A DNA stretch of 64,000 nucleotides from Actinosynnema sp. ALI-1.44 (GCF_001984155.1 NZ_MTQO01000027.1:1-64000), one strand, 5' to 3'. Shown: positions 50,006 to 58,213, numbered from the stretch's first letter. Program-made: numbers and translations. The notes: generated by a model from the sequence alone, not told the origin.

Positions 50006-50785
50006 TCAGAACTTGGGTTCCACCTCGAAGGTGACACGAGACGTCTCGTTCGCCCGTACCCCGGCGTGGGACACCGTGCCGCCGCGAACCAGCCACCAGC
50101 CCTCGGGCGCCCGCACACGGATCTCGTACTCGCCTGCCGGGAGGTCGGCGATGGAGAACTCCCCGTCCGCACCGGTGACCGCGGTCGCGATCCGTTCGAT
50201 GTCACGCAGCCCGACCAGGGTCACGCGGACGTACTGCAACCCTTCACCCGGGTCGCGCTGGCCATTGTGGTCGCGGTCGTAGTAGCTGGCACCGGTCATG
50301 ATGCCCTTGCCGCCGGGAACTGACGCTCCCGCGAGGGCCCGGTTGTTCGATTCGTCGGAGTCGCCGTTGTCCGCGCCGAAGCCGTACAGGAACGTCACAC
50401 GGCCCGAGTTGACCGCACCGCTGGGCACCACCCCCTGGATCCTGACGTAGACGGTCTTGCCCGCGGGCACCGTGACTCCCTTGTCACTCCAGTCGACCCC
50501 GCCCCAGTCCTTCACCTTCAGCTCGTCCGACTCCCCGGTGCCCCCTTCGACGATCTTGACGCCGACCGCGTCGACCGGGCCGTGGTTGTGCAGGGTGATC
50601 GTCACGGCCGCCGCGTCACCTGCGGCGTACTCGTACCTGTCGAAGCGCGTTGCCGTCACCGCGACGTTGGGAACGCTGGATTCGGTGTCCGCCGCGAACG
50701 CGGCACCGGACACTGTGGGCAGGGCGACCGCGGCGGTGAGCGCGGTGACCACCGCTGCTCCGCGTACCCGAGCGTGTTTCGACAT
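50006..50785 (-). CDS. Secreted protein with SdrD_B/CnaB-like domain
   Basis: A 259-residue exported protein. A signal peptide covers residues 1 to about 32 (GAAFA). Residues about 40 to 140 form an Ig-like domain of the DUF11/CARDB type (AVTITLHNHGPVDAVGVKIVEGG). Residues about 165 to 250 form an SdrD_B/carboxypeptidase-like domain (ASYYDRDHNGQRDPGEGLQYV, DLPAGEYEIRV) with a calcium-binding DxDxNGxxD-like loop. There is no LPxTG motif or transmembrane anchor, so it is free or loosely bound at the surface. Its promoter region contains an 11-bp-periodic direct repeat. Confidence 0.82.
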   Translation of the reverse strand: MSKHARVRGAAVVTALTAAVALPTVSGAAFAADTESSVPNVAVTATRFDRYEYAAGDAAAVTITLHNHGPVDAVGVKIVEGGTGESDELKVKDWGGVDWSDKGVTVPAGKTVYVRIQGVVPSGAVNSGRVTFLYGFGADNGDSDESNNRALAGASVPGGKGIMTGASYYDRDHNGQRDPGEGLQYVRVTLVGLRDIERIATAVTGADGEFSIADLPAGEYEIRVRAPEGWWLVRGGTVSHAGVRANETSRVTFEVEPKF

Positions 50786-50852
50786 CGAGACCCCCAAGTC
50801 AAGTGGAGCGGGCGACCGGATCGACCCGCCGCGCCACCTTCCCCCGAGTGGC

Positions 50853-50880
50853 TTGCGGATTCCTTGCGGAATCGTTGCGG
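50853..50880. promoter_or_regulatory. Three TTGCGG direct repeats with an 11-bp period
   Basis: TTGCGG occurs at 50853, 50864 and 50875, exactly 11 bp apart, and the centre also forms GATTCCTTGCGGAATC. Direct repeats with an 11-bp period are the usual binding pattern of SARP and PhoP/OmpR-type winged helix regulators. The array is 68 bp upstream of the SdrD_B-like gene and 227 bp upstream of the metzincin gene. The rest of this 321-bp spacer shows no coding sequence. Confidence 0.5.
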
Positions 50881-51106
50881 TGGCCGGAAATCGTTCAGCA
50901 GCAAGCAAAACGAACCGCGGAGTACGCGCTCTTCGGCCGATTGCCGCACACCGTTCACGCGAACGGCGAAGAATCCACCCGTTTCCCGGTGGCCGGGCGA
51001 ACATGTCCGGTTCTGTCAATGACAGTGATCATCGGCTCCCCCTACGCTCCGAGGCTGGATCGATCCACCTGTTGCTGTCCCTCCTGCCAGGGAAGGCGGA
51101 TTCCCC

Positions 51107-52387
51107 TTGCACAGATCCAGAATTCGCGCTGCCGTGATCGCAGCGCTCACCGGTGCCGCTTTGGCGGCGCCGATCTTCGCGGCCGACGCCGCCGCACCTA
51201 CCTCACCGGTAGACAACCACCGGGACCAGCGCGATCGAGGCGCGTCCATAGCGGTGGACCTCGGTTCCTACGCCATGCCTCGTCCAGTCGCCTGCGACGG
51301 CGACGGGACCAGCGGCAAGCGGGTGCAACTGGTCTACGCGTACGGCGAAGGCCAGACCAGCCGCCTGCAGCAGGTCCGCGGCGCTTTCCAGAGCCAGGCG
51401 GCCGAGACCGACGACGCCTTCGTGGAGGCGTCCCGCCGGTTCGGCGGCCAGGTCCGGCACCTGCGGTGGGTGCACGACAGCTCGTGCCGCGCGACGGTCG
51501 CCGAAGTGCAGGTTCCCTTCGCATCGCTGAACAACTGGTATAACCTGAACAACGAACTGCGGGCCCGTGGCTACAACCGCGCTGACCGCAAGTACGTGGT
51601 CTGGGGTGAGGCCAACAACAACGGCGACACCGGCTGCGCCGCGATCGGCGGCAACGACGACCGGCCAGGTCCGGAGAACAACAACAACACCGGGCCGCAC
51701 TACGCCCAGCTCGGCCCGAACTGCTGGGTGGGCTGGGACTTCGTGGGACACGAGTTCCTGCACACGGTCGGCGCCGTGCACGGCAGCGCCCCGCACGCCG
51801 CGGGCGGCGGCCACTGCTACGACGACGAGGACATCATGTGCTACGGCCCGGAGATCCAGAAGATCTGCCGTGGCGCGCAGGCGTTCATCATCGACTGCAA
51901 CGGTGACGACTACTTCAACACCAACCCGCAGCCGGGCAACTACCTGACCAACCACTGGAACATCGCCAACAGCGAGTTCCTGATCAGGGGCGGCAGCAGC
52001 TACGGCGTCGGCGAAGTGGTGACGTCGCTGGCCAACAAGTGTCTCGACGTCCAAAACGGACGGACAGTGAACGGCACCGTGATCCAGATCCGCGGCTGCG
52101 ACGGCCTGAACTCCCAGCGGTGGGCCAGGATCGGCACCACGGTGACCGCGCTCGGCAAGTGCCTCGACGTGGACGGCAGCGGCACCGCCAACGGAACCAA
52201 GATCCAGCTGTGGGACTGCAACGGTTCGGGCGCGCAGGTCTGGGAGGGCGCGGGCACCGGCACCCTGCGCAACCCGCAGTCCGGCCGTTGCGTCGACGTC
52301 CGCTACTCCAATTCGGCCGACGGCACGCCCGTTCACCTCTGGGACTGCCACACCGGCGACAACCAGCGCTGGCGACTGCCCGCCTGA
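51107..52387 (+). CDS. Secreted metzincin-type metalloprotease with ricin-B lectin domain
   Basis: A 426-residue secreted protein. Residues 1 to about 30 are a signal peptide. Residues about 70 to 285 contain the zinc motif GHEFLHTVGAVHG (H215, E216, H219, H225: the HExxHxxGxxH of metzincins) and a Met-turn DIMCYG (M244). Residues about 295 to 426 are a ricin-type beta-trefoil with repeats ending in NSQRW, GAQVW and DNQRW, which bind galactose- or xylan-like glycans. The start is a TTG (51107) preceded by AAGGCGG; no better start is upstream. I cannot name the substrate. Confidence 0.87.
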   Translation: MHRSRIRAAVIAALTGAALAAPIFAADAAAPTSPVDNHRDQRDRGASIAVDLGSYAMPRPVACDGDGTSGKRVQLVYAYGEGQTSRLQQVRGAFQSQAAETDDAFVEASRRFGGQVRHLRWVHDSSCRATVAEVQVPFASLNNWYNLNNELRARGYNRADRKYVVWGEANNNGDTGCAAIGGNDDRPGPENNNNTGPHYAQLGPNCWVGWDFVGHEFLHTVGAVHGSAPHAAGGGHCYDDEDIMCYGPEIQKICRGAQAFIIDCNGDDYFNTNPQPGNYLTNHWNIANSEFLIRGGSSYGVGEVVTSLANKCLDVQNGRTVNGTVIQIRGCDGLNSQRWARIGTTVTALGKCLDVDGSGTANGTKIQLWDCNGSGAQVWEGAGTGTLRNPQSGRCVDVRYSNSADGTPVHLWDCHTGDNQRWRLPA

Positions 52388-52401
52388 CCGGTGAGACGAA
52401 A

Positions 52402-52436
52402 GCGGCGGGTGGGTCATCAGTGGACCCACCCGCCGC
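52402..52436. terminator. Terminator hairpin after the metzincin gene
   Basis: A perfect inverted repeat with 14-bp arms (GCGGCGGGTGGGTC and complement; 52402-52415, 52423-52436) and a 7-bp loop, 14 bp after the stop. Confidence 0.8.
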
Positions 52437-52448
52437 ACTCCTATCGAT

Positions 52449-52857
52449 GCCGTCCTAGATCCCAGCGCTGCCACGACGGACGGGTCCGTACGTTCCATTT
52501 TCCCGCCGATGAGCGAGAACATCCCGTCGTAGTCCTGCTCTCCCTTGCGTCGGCAAAGCAGCACCCGCTCACCGTCGTCGCTGAGCACAGCGATGATCCC
52601 GGGATCGAAGTGCGCGCGGCGTGCATGAACTCCTCGTTCAGGTCGACGGAGATGTTGAAGTGGACGATGTCGTCGTACCGAGTCTTGACGGTCACGAAGT
52701 CCAGGACTTTCGGGTGCGTGATGTGCGTATGCGCGATATTGCCGACATACCGCTCACAACTGCCGGATGATTCTACTTTCTCGGCGTGATCGTTGAGCCG
52801 TCGGAGCGTGTCGCACGGATCGTCGGCCGCGGTGAACTTGTTACCACGTGGTGGTAT
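52449..52857 (-). pseudogene. Truncated, frameshifted Nudix hydrolase gene
   Basis: The frame from about 52857 reads KFTAADDPCDTLRRLNDHAE and later VGNIAHTHITHPKVLDFV and HFNISVDLNEEFMHA. After about 52618 the frame shifts by one base, where it continues HFDPGIIAVLSDDGERVLL and then FSLIGGKMERTDPSVVAAL, the start of a Nudix domain. The Nudix box itself (GGK-x-E...REUxEE) is cut off after GGKMERTDPS at about 52450. No start codon is seen in the first frame. The gene thus has a lost start, a frameshift and a missing 3' end, and is clearly non-functional. Confidence 0.7.
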
Positions 52858-52872
52858 TCACGAAATCCACCG

Positions 52873-52913
52873 TGGACAGCCGGGAAGACCGGACCTATAG
52901 TTACTCGCGAGTA
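52873..52913 (+). promoter_or_regulatory. Sigma-70-like promoter with operator TACTCGCGAGTA
   Basis: TGGACA (52873-52878), a 17-bp spacer and TATAGT (52896-52901) form a clear vegetative-type promoter, followed at once by the perfect 12-bp palindrome TACTCGCGAGTA (52902-52913). The operator sits where it would block initiation. TetR-family repressors in actinobacteria use palindromes of this type. The gene driven is the SRPBCC gene at 52940. Confidence 0.65.
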
Positions 52914-52939
52914 GCAATCGCACCGAACGGGTGAGGACA

Positions 52940-53446
52940 ATGGTCTGGTTCCGGTCGACACCGATCGCCGACGAGAGCGTGTTCACCACCGCGTCGCACG
53001 TCTACAGCTACACCATGCACCTCAAGGCCGACCCGGACGAAGTGTGGGCGGGGCTCACCGCCGACCGCCCGCTGGCGTGGTGCCGCCCGATTTCCGTGCA
53101 CTACACGTCACCCCGGCCGTTCGGGGTGGGCACCACACGTGAGGTGCGGTCGATGGGCGTGGCCTTGCGCGAGCGTTTCTTCATCTGGGACGAGCAACAG
53201 CGCAGGCACGCGTTCACCGTCGAGCAGGCCAACGTGCCAGGGCTCGGCACGCTCGCCGAGGACTACCAGGTCGACCCGGCCGAAGGGGGCGCACGCTTCC
53301 TGTGGCGGTTCGCCCTCAACGGCGCGCCCCGCCTGTCCGCCGGGATGAAGGTACTCGCGCCGGTCCAGCGCAAGGTCGTGTTCAACCGGCTGATCCGGGA
53401 CACCGAACAGCACTTCGGCACGCTGCGCGCCACCGAAGCCGCGTAA
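52940..53446 (+). CDS. SRPBCC family (START-like) protein
   Basis: A 168-residue cytosolic protein of the SRPBCC fold. The start region (HVYSYTMHLKADPDEVWAGL) gives the first strand and helix, and the rest covers the hydrophobic cavity and the long C-terminal helix (RKVVFNRLIRDTEQHFGTLR). Such proteins bind or transform lipids and aromatic compounds, and no catalytic residues can be assigned. The ATG at 52940 follows GTGAGGACA. It is driven by the promoter-operator at 52873-52913, so it is likely inducible by a small molecule. Confidence 0.78.
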   Translation: MVWFRSTPIADESVFTTASHVYSYTMHLKADPDEVWAGLTADRPLAWCRPISVHYTSPRPFGVGTTREVRSMGVALRERFFIWDEQQRRHAFTVEQANVPGLGTLAEDYQVDPAEGGARFLWRFALNGAPRLSAGMKVLAPVQRKVVFNRLIRDTEQHFGTLRATEAA

Positions 53447-53471
53447 CAGGTCGCTCTGCGCCTGACCGGCG

Positions 53472-53870
53472 TCATCCCGTCGATCGAAGACGGGCACGGA
53501 CCCGGACCAGCGCGGCCATCGTCGCCACGCCGACCGCCGCGGACAACGCCGCGAGCACCGGTTGGCCGTCGCCGCGGAACACTCCGGTCGTGACGGCGAG
53601 GACGTGGATCGACCCGAACACCACGATGAGCCCCACCAGCGCGGTTGTCGTTCCCGCGGCGACCGCCCTGGATTGCGAAGTGCCACGCGCGAAGCCGATC
53701 AGCCCGGCGGCCAGCAACGCACCGGACACCGCCAGGTAGCCGTACCAACTGAAGGTGGCGATGTCGACGTACATCTCGTCGCCGTGCCTGGCCCCGTTGA
53801 CGTCCGGCCGGACGAACAACCCGGTCACAGGCGTCCCCAACGCACCGAACACCAGCAGTACCAGGACCAT
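53472..53870 (-). CDS. Small four-helix membrane protein, unknown function
   Basis: A 132-residue membrane protein with four hydrophobic segments (residues about 1 to 18, 38 to 60, 68 to 92 and 100 to 120). A loop of about 20 residues after the first helix (RPDVNGARHGDEMYVD) is probably extracytoplasmic. It has no recognised family; DoxX- or DUF-type small membrane proteins look similar. It is transcribed on the same strand as the decayed epimerase gene, 24 bp downstream of it. Confidence 0.65.
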   Translation of the reverse strand: MVLVLLVFGALGTPVTGLFVRPDVNGARHGDEMYVDIATFSWYGYLAVSGALLAAGLIGFARGTSQSRAVAAGTTTALVGLIVVFGSIHVLAVTTGVFRGDGQPVLAALSAAVGVATMAALVRVRARLRSTG

Positions 53871-53894
53871 GACGGCGGATGGTACCGACTTCCC

Positions 53895-54078
53895 TCACGC
53901 CACAGCGCAGGTTTCGGCACTCTGGACCAGGTCGCGGGCCGCATCCGGCCAGACCGGGGAAGTCGAAGGTGAACCCGGCTTCGACAAGGCGGCCCGGCAC
54001 GTCATGCCCCGCCGCCGTCAGTGCGCGAGTCAGCAACCGGCCGATGTGCCCCGTCCCTCCCGGTATCACGATCTTCAC
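53895..54078 (-). pseudogene. Internally deleted epimerase gene (TIGR01777-type)
   Basis: The reading frame starts MKIVIPGGTGHIGRLLTRAL, the intact NAD-binding start of an SDR39U1/TIGR01777-type epimerase. After only about 27 codons it jumps directly into VPGRLVEAGFTFDFP, the C-terminal end of the same family. A one-base shift soon after restores WPDAARDLVQSAET and a stop at 53895. About 240 internal codons are missing, so no dinucleotide-binding fold remains. The GGAGGA site and the upstream operator are still intact, suggesting recent loss. Confidence 0.8.
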
Positions 54079-54093
54079 CGAATCCTCCTCCCG

Positions 54094-54109
54094 TTGAGCA
54101 GTCGCTCAA
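54094..54109. promoter_or_regulatory. TetR-like palindrome upstream of the epimerase remnant
   Basis: TTGAGCAGTCGCTCAA has perfect 6-bp arms and a 4-bp centre. Together with an intact Shine-Dalgarno site it marks the promoter of the now-deleted epimerase gene. TTGAGC-N4-GCTCAA is a common TetR operator form in actinobacteria. The cognate repressor is not in this window. Confidence 0.55.
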
Positions 54110-54248
54110 ACAGGTGATCGGCTCCGAGCGGGGGCCGTTCGGCCTAACTTTGGCTAGAACTGAACATACTTTCGTTGACGAGAGACAAAAGTCTTCGTAC
54201 GTTCGCGGGACTGCCTGTGGAGAACCCTGCCTCCCGCAAGGAGCAAAG

Positions 54249-57233
54249 ATGCTTCGAGCCGTCCACGAACGATGCCGTCAGTCGCTCGTCGCCGCGGTCG
54301 TCCTGTTCACGTTCCTGTCCGCCTTCGTGGCGGCACCGGCGCACGCGGCGATCCCGCCGCAACAGCCCGGAGTCACCCTGCGCGTGTTCGACATCCAAGC
54401 CGACCTCGCCAAGCTCTGCACCGTCAAACCGGGGCAGACACCCAACGTCGACAAGCTCATGCCGGTGATCAACTGGTCGAGCACGGCCGACTTCGGGATC
54501 GGCGACCGGTTCGTGTCCGAGGTGAGCGGCAACATCAACATCTCCGCCGCTGGCACGTACCAGTTCCGTCTGACCAGCGACGACGGGTCACGGCTGAGCA
54601 TCGACAACCAGCTGGTGATCAACCACGACGGGCTGCACGGCGCCACACCGGTGACCGGCTCGGTCCACCTCGGCACCGGCTACCACTCGTTGCGGATCGA
54701 GCACTTCGACAACCTCTACGACCAGCAGATCACGCTGGAGTGGCAGCCGCCGGGCGCGGCGGCGTTCGCGCTCGTGCCGAACTCGGTGCTCAGCACCGAC
54801 GCCGACGTCGTGCGGGTGACCTCACCGGGGCGCAAGGAGTGCGAGGGCACCGCCGACTCACCCGGCGACGGGCTGCCGCTGACCTCCGTGCACCCGGGCT
54901 TCACGCTGACCAACCTGCGCCCCAACGGTTTCCAGCCGCAGGTCACCGGCATGGACTGGCTACCTGACGGCAGGCTCGCGATCGCCACGTGGGGCGGCTC
55001 GAACAACGTGCTCGGCGAGGTCTACCTGATGAGCAATGTCGCAGGCAACACGGACCCGTCGCGTGTCCAGGCGCAGCGCGTCGCAAGCGGCTTGAAGGAG
55101 CCGATGGGCATCAAGTACGTCGACGGCAAGCTGTACGTGTCCGAGAAGGCGCGGCTGGTCGAGTTGAACGACACGAACGGCGACGGCGTCACCGACGACT
55201 ACCGGACCGTGGCCACGTGGCCGTTCAGCGACAACTTCCACGAGTTCGCGTTCGGGTTGCTGTACAAGGACGGCTTCTTCTACGCCAACCTGTCGGTGGC
55301 GATCAACTACGGCGGCGCCACGACCGACCCGCAGCCCTCGGCCAACCGCGGCACAACCATCAAGGTCAACAAGCGCACCGGCCAGGTGTCGTACGTCGCG
55401 GGTGGCCTGCGGACGCCGCACGGCATCGGCTGGGGCCCGGAAGGCGACATCTACGTCACCGACAACCAGGGTGGCTGGCTGCCCGCGAACAAACTGGTCC
55501 GGGTCAAGCAGGACCGGTTCTTCAACCACTACACGAACCCGGCGGGACCGTACGACGCGAAACCGGTCACCGCACCGGTGTTGTGGCTGCCGCACAACGA
55601 GATCGCCAACTCCCCGAGCAACCCGATCACGTTGACGAAGGGACCGTTCGCCGGGCAGATGGTGTTCGGTGACGTGACCTACGGCGGTGTCCAGCGCGCG
55701 TTCCTCGAGAAGGTCAACGGCGAGTACCAGGGCGCCGTCTTCCGGATGACCCAAGGGCTCGAGTCCGGTGTCAGCCGGATCAGCCTCGGCCCGGACGGCG
55801 CGATCTACACCGGCGGCATCGACGGCGGCGGCAACTGGGGCCAGCCGGGCAAACTCGCCTACGGCCTGCAGAAGCTGACACCGAACAGCACCAGCACGTT
55901 CGACATCCTGGCCATGCGCGCCGTCCAGGGCGGGTTCCAACTGGAGTACACGCAGCCGTTGTCGGACCAGACCGTGCAGAACCTCGCGACGAAATACCAG
56001 GCATCCCAATGGCGTTACAAGCCGACGCCGACGTACGGCGGCCCGAAGATCGACGAGCAAACGCTTTCCGTGAGCGGCGCGTCGGTATCCGCCGACCGCA
56101 AGAAGGTCACCCTCCAGATCCCCGGTCTGCAGGCGGGGCGTGTGGTGCACATCCGTTCGCCCCGACCGTTCTCCTCGACTTCCGGCGCGCCGTTGTGGAG
56201 CACGGAAGCGTGGTACACGCTCAACTCCGTCGTCGGCGGGCCCGCCGCGGCCGTGACCTACGAGGCCGAGCGCGCGACGCTGGCCGGCGGCGCTGCCGTC
56301 AACACCAACCACACCGGCTACGAGGGAACCGGTTTCGTCGACGGCTACTGGAACAAGGGCGCGAGCACCACGTTCTCGGTCAACGCCCCCACGGCCGGGA
56401 CGTACAACGTCGCCCTGCGCTACTCCAACGGCCCTGATCCGAGTCCCGGCGCCAAGACTGTCAGCGTCTACGTCAACGGGGCGAAGGTCCGGCAAACCCG
56501 GCTGGCCAGCACGGTCACGTGGGAGAACTGGGCGTCGCAACCGGAAGCGTTGACGCTCAGGGCCGGCGCCAACTCGATCTCCTACCGGTACGACGACGGC
56601 GACAACGGCAACGTCAACTTCGACAACATCACGGTCACCGCGGCCCAGCGGATCCCGTTGTTCAACGGCAGCAACCTCAACGCGTGGGAACTCAGGTCGG
56701 GTGGCGCGGCGACGTGGCCGATCGCCGGTGGCTCGGTGGAAACCCTCGGCGGCGACATCCGGACCAAGCAGAAGTTCGGGGACTTCAAGCTGCACGTCGA
56801 ATGGTACGAACCCCAGTACCCGTCGAACGTGACCGGTCAGGCACGCGGCAACAGCGGCATCTACCTCCAGGACCGCTACGAGGTCCAGGTGCTGGACTCC
56901 TACGGCGACACCACGCTCGCCAACGACGAGGCAGGCTCGATCTACCTGAAGAAGGCACCGGACGTCAACGCCGCGACAGCACCGCTGACCTGGCAGACCT
57001 ACGACATCACCTTCCGCGCGGCCCGCTTCGACTCGTCGGGCAACAAGACCGACAACGCCCGTGTGACGCTTGTGTGGAACGGCAAGACAGTGCACAACAA
57101 CGTGGAAGTCAACGGCCCCACGGGCGCGGGCGACCCGGAGACCACGTCGCCGGGCTCGATCCGCCTGCAGGACCACGGCGACCCGGGCCAGAACCCGAGG
57201 TACCGCAACATCTGGATCGAACCGATCCTCTGA
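54249..57233 (+). CDS. Secreted multidomain protein: PA14, beta-propeller dehydrogenase-like, CBM, DUF1080
   Basis: A 994-residue exported protein. Residues 1 to about 33 are a signal peptide (APAHA). About 40 to 160 is a PA14 domain (YQFRLTSDDGSRLSIDNQLVINHDG split across it; LRIEHFDNLYDQQITLEWQPP). About 195 to 590 is a soluble-glucose-dehydrogenase/NHL-like beta-propeller (VTGMDWLPDGRLAIATWGG, LRTPHGIGWGPEGDIYVTDN). About 670 to 795 is a CBM6/35-like module (TYEAERATLAGGAAV, NVNFDNITVTA). About 800 to 994 is a DUF1080/3-keto-disaccharide hydrolase domain (IPLFNGSNLNAWE; end YRNIWIEPIL). The ATG at 54249 follows AAGGAG. It should act on extracellular carbohydrate. A terminator hairpin follows at once. 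Confidence 0.9.
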   Translation: MLRAVHERCRQSLVAAVVLFTFLSAFVAAPAHAAIPPQQPGVTLRVFDIQADLAKLCTVKPGQTPNVDKLMPVINWSSTADFGIGDRFVSEVSGNINISAAGTYQFRLTSDDGSRLSIDNQLVINHDGLHGATPVTGSVHLGTGYHSLRIEHFDNLYDQQITLEWQPPGAAAFALVPNSVLSTDADVVRVTSPGRKECEGTADSPGDGLPLTSVHPGFTLTNLRPNGFQPQVTGMDWLPDGRLAIATWGGSNNVLGEVYLMSNVAGNTDPSRVQAQRVASGLKEPMGIKYVDGKLYVSEKARLVELNDTNGDGVTDDYRTVATWPFSDNFHEFAFGLLYKDGFFYANLSVAINYGGATTDPQPSANRGTTIKVNKRTGQVSYVAGGLRTPHGIGWGPEGDIYVTDNQGGWLPANKLVRVKQDRFFNHYTNPAGPYDAKPVTAPVLWLPHNEIANSPSNPITLTKGPFAGQMVFGDVTYGGVQRAFLEKVNGEYQGAVFRMTQGLESGVSRISLGPDGAIYTGGIDGGGNWGQPGKLAYGLQKLTPNSTSTFDILAMRAVQGGFQLEYTQPLSDQTVQNLATKYQASQWRYKPTPTYGGPKIDEQTLSVSGASVSADRKKVTLQIPGLQAGRVVHIRSPRPFSSTSGAPLWSTEAWYTLNSVVGGPAAAVTYEAERATLAGGAAVNTNHTGYEGTGFVDGYWNKGASTTFSVNAPTAGTYNVALRYSNGPDPSPGAKTVSVYVNGAKVRQTRLASTVTWENWASQPEALTLRAGANSISYRYDDGDNGNVNFDNITVTAAQRIPLFNGSNLNAWELRSGGAATWPIAGGSVETLGGDIRTKQKFGDFKLHVEWYEPQYPSNVTGQARGNSGIYLQDRYEVQVLDSYGDTTLANDEAGSIYLKKAPDVNAATAPLTWQTYDITFRAARFDSSGNKTDNARVTLVWNGKTVHNNVEVNGPTGAGDPETTSPGSIRLQDHGDPGQNPRYRNIWIEPIL

Positions 57234-57242
57234 CCGCACACC

Positions 57243-57279
57243 CGAATGCGGGGCTCCCGGTCAAGGAGCCCCGCATTCG
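57243..57279. terminator. Terminator hairpin between convergent genes
   Basis: A perfect inverted repeat with 15-bp arms (57243-57257 and 57265-57279; arm CGAATGCGGGGCTCC) and a 7-bp loop. It starts 10 bp after the stop of the large secreted protein gene and precedes the end of the convergent NmrA gene. Confidence 0.85.
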
Positions 57280-57287
57280 TGGTCCGG

Positions 57288-58133
57288 TCAGGCCCGCCAA
57301 CCCCCATTGGCGGCGGTGGACTCGGCGAACTCGGCGAACGTCCGTGCCGGGCGGCCGAGTGCACGCGGTACACCGTCGGACACGTGCTCGTCCTTGCCAT
57401 CCCGGAGCGCGATGATGATCTCGGCGAACGCCTCGGCGTCCGCGGCAGGCAGTCCCTGGCGCGTGAGCTCGGCGACGTACTCGTCGACCGACAGCGGGAC
57501 GTAGCGGATCTCGCGGCCACTGGCCTTCGAGATGGTGGCGACCGCCTCGGCGAGGGTCACCGCCCGTGGGCCGGACAGCTCGTAGATCTGCCCCGAGTGC
57601 CGGTCCTCGGTCAACGCGGCGACCACCACGTCGGCGATGTCCTCGGCGTCGACGAAGGTCGCGGCGCCGTCACCCCCGGGAAGCCGCAACTCACCGGCAC
57701 GGATGGCGTCGGCGAAGAAGCCCTCGTCGAAGTTCTGCGCGAACCACCCCGGCCTGCTGATCGTCCACTCCAGACCGCTCTGCCGCACGGCGGCCTCGCT
57801 GTCGACCATCCCCGCGGCCATCCCGCTGGGGTCCTTGGCGTAATCCGGATTGTCGATCCCCCGGCCGGAAGCCAGCACAACCCGCCGCACCCCGTGCCGG
57901 ACCGCGCGCTCGACGAACGGACGCACCAACTTCGTGCCGTCCAACTGCACGATGTAGACGGACCGCACGCCGTCAAGGGCGGCGTCCCACGTGGCCGAGT
58001 CGTTCCAGTCGAAGACGTGCTCACCCGTCCGCGCGGCGGCCCGGACCGGCAGCCCTCGAGCACGCAGCTTGCCGACGACACGGCGGCCGGACTTCCCGGT
58101 CGCCCCGGTGACCAGAATCGGTTGTTCAGACAT
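57288..58133 (-). CDS. NmrA-like NAD(P)-binding protein (atypical SDR)
   Basis: A 281-residue Rossmann-fold protein of the NmrA/HSCARG-type atypical short-chain dehydrogenases. The NAD(P) motif is ILVTGATGKSGRRVV, followed by RAAARTGEHVFDWND and the WTISRPGWFAQNF segment. It has no canonical YxxxK catalytic pair, so it may be a redox sensor or a non-classical reductase/epimerase such as an NAD(P)H:quinone-type enzyme. The ATG at 58133 is preferred over the one at 58145. It is divergent from an AraC gene, which is probably its regulator. Confidence 0.85.
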   Translation of the reverse strand: MSEQPILVTGATGKSGRRVVGKLRARGLPVRAAARTGEHVFDWNDSATWDAALDGVRSVYIVQLDGTKLVRPFVERAVRHGVRRVVLASGRGIDNPDYAKDPSGMAAGMVDSEAAVRQSGLEWTISRPGWFAQNFDEGFFADAIRAGELRLPGGDGAATFVDAEDIADVVVAALTEDRHSGQIYELSGPRAVTLAEAVATISKASGREIRYVPLSVDEYVAELTRQGLPAADAEAFAEIIIALRDGKDEHVSDGVPRALGRPARTFAEFAESTAANGGWRA

Positions 58134-58213
58134 GACCCCAGTCAACAGTCAGCACGTGAGACGATCCATGGCTGAAAAGCTCTGCTTGATGTCTGTACGT
58201 CTAGACTGGGGTC

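Noticed and set aside
54960-57239. A 759-codon minus-strand frame opposite the multidomain secreted protein
   Set aside because: Shadow of the propeller/CBM/DUF1080 gene.
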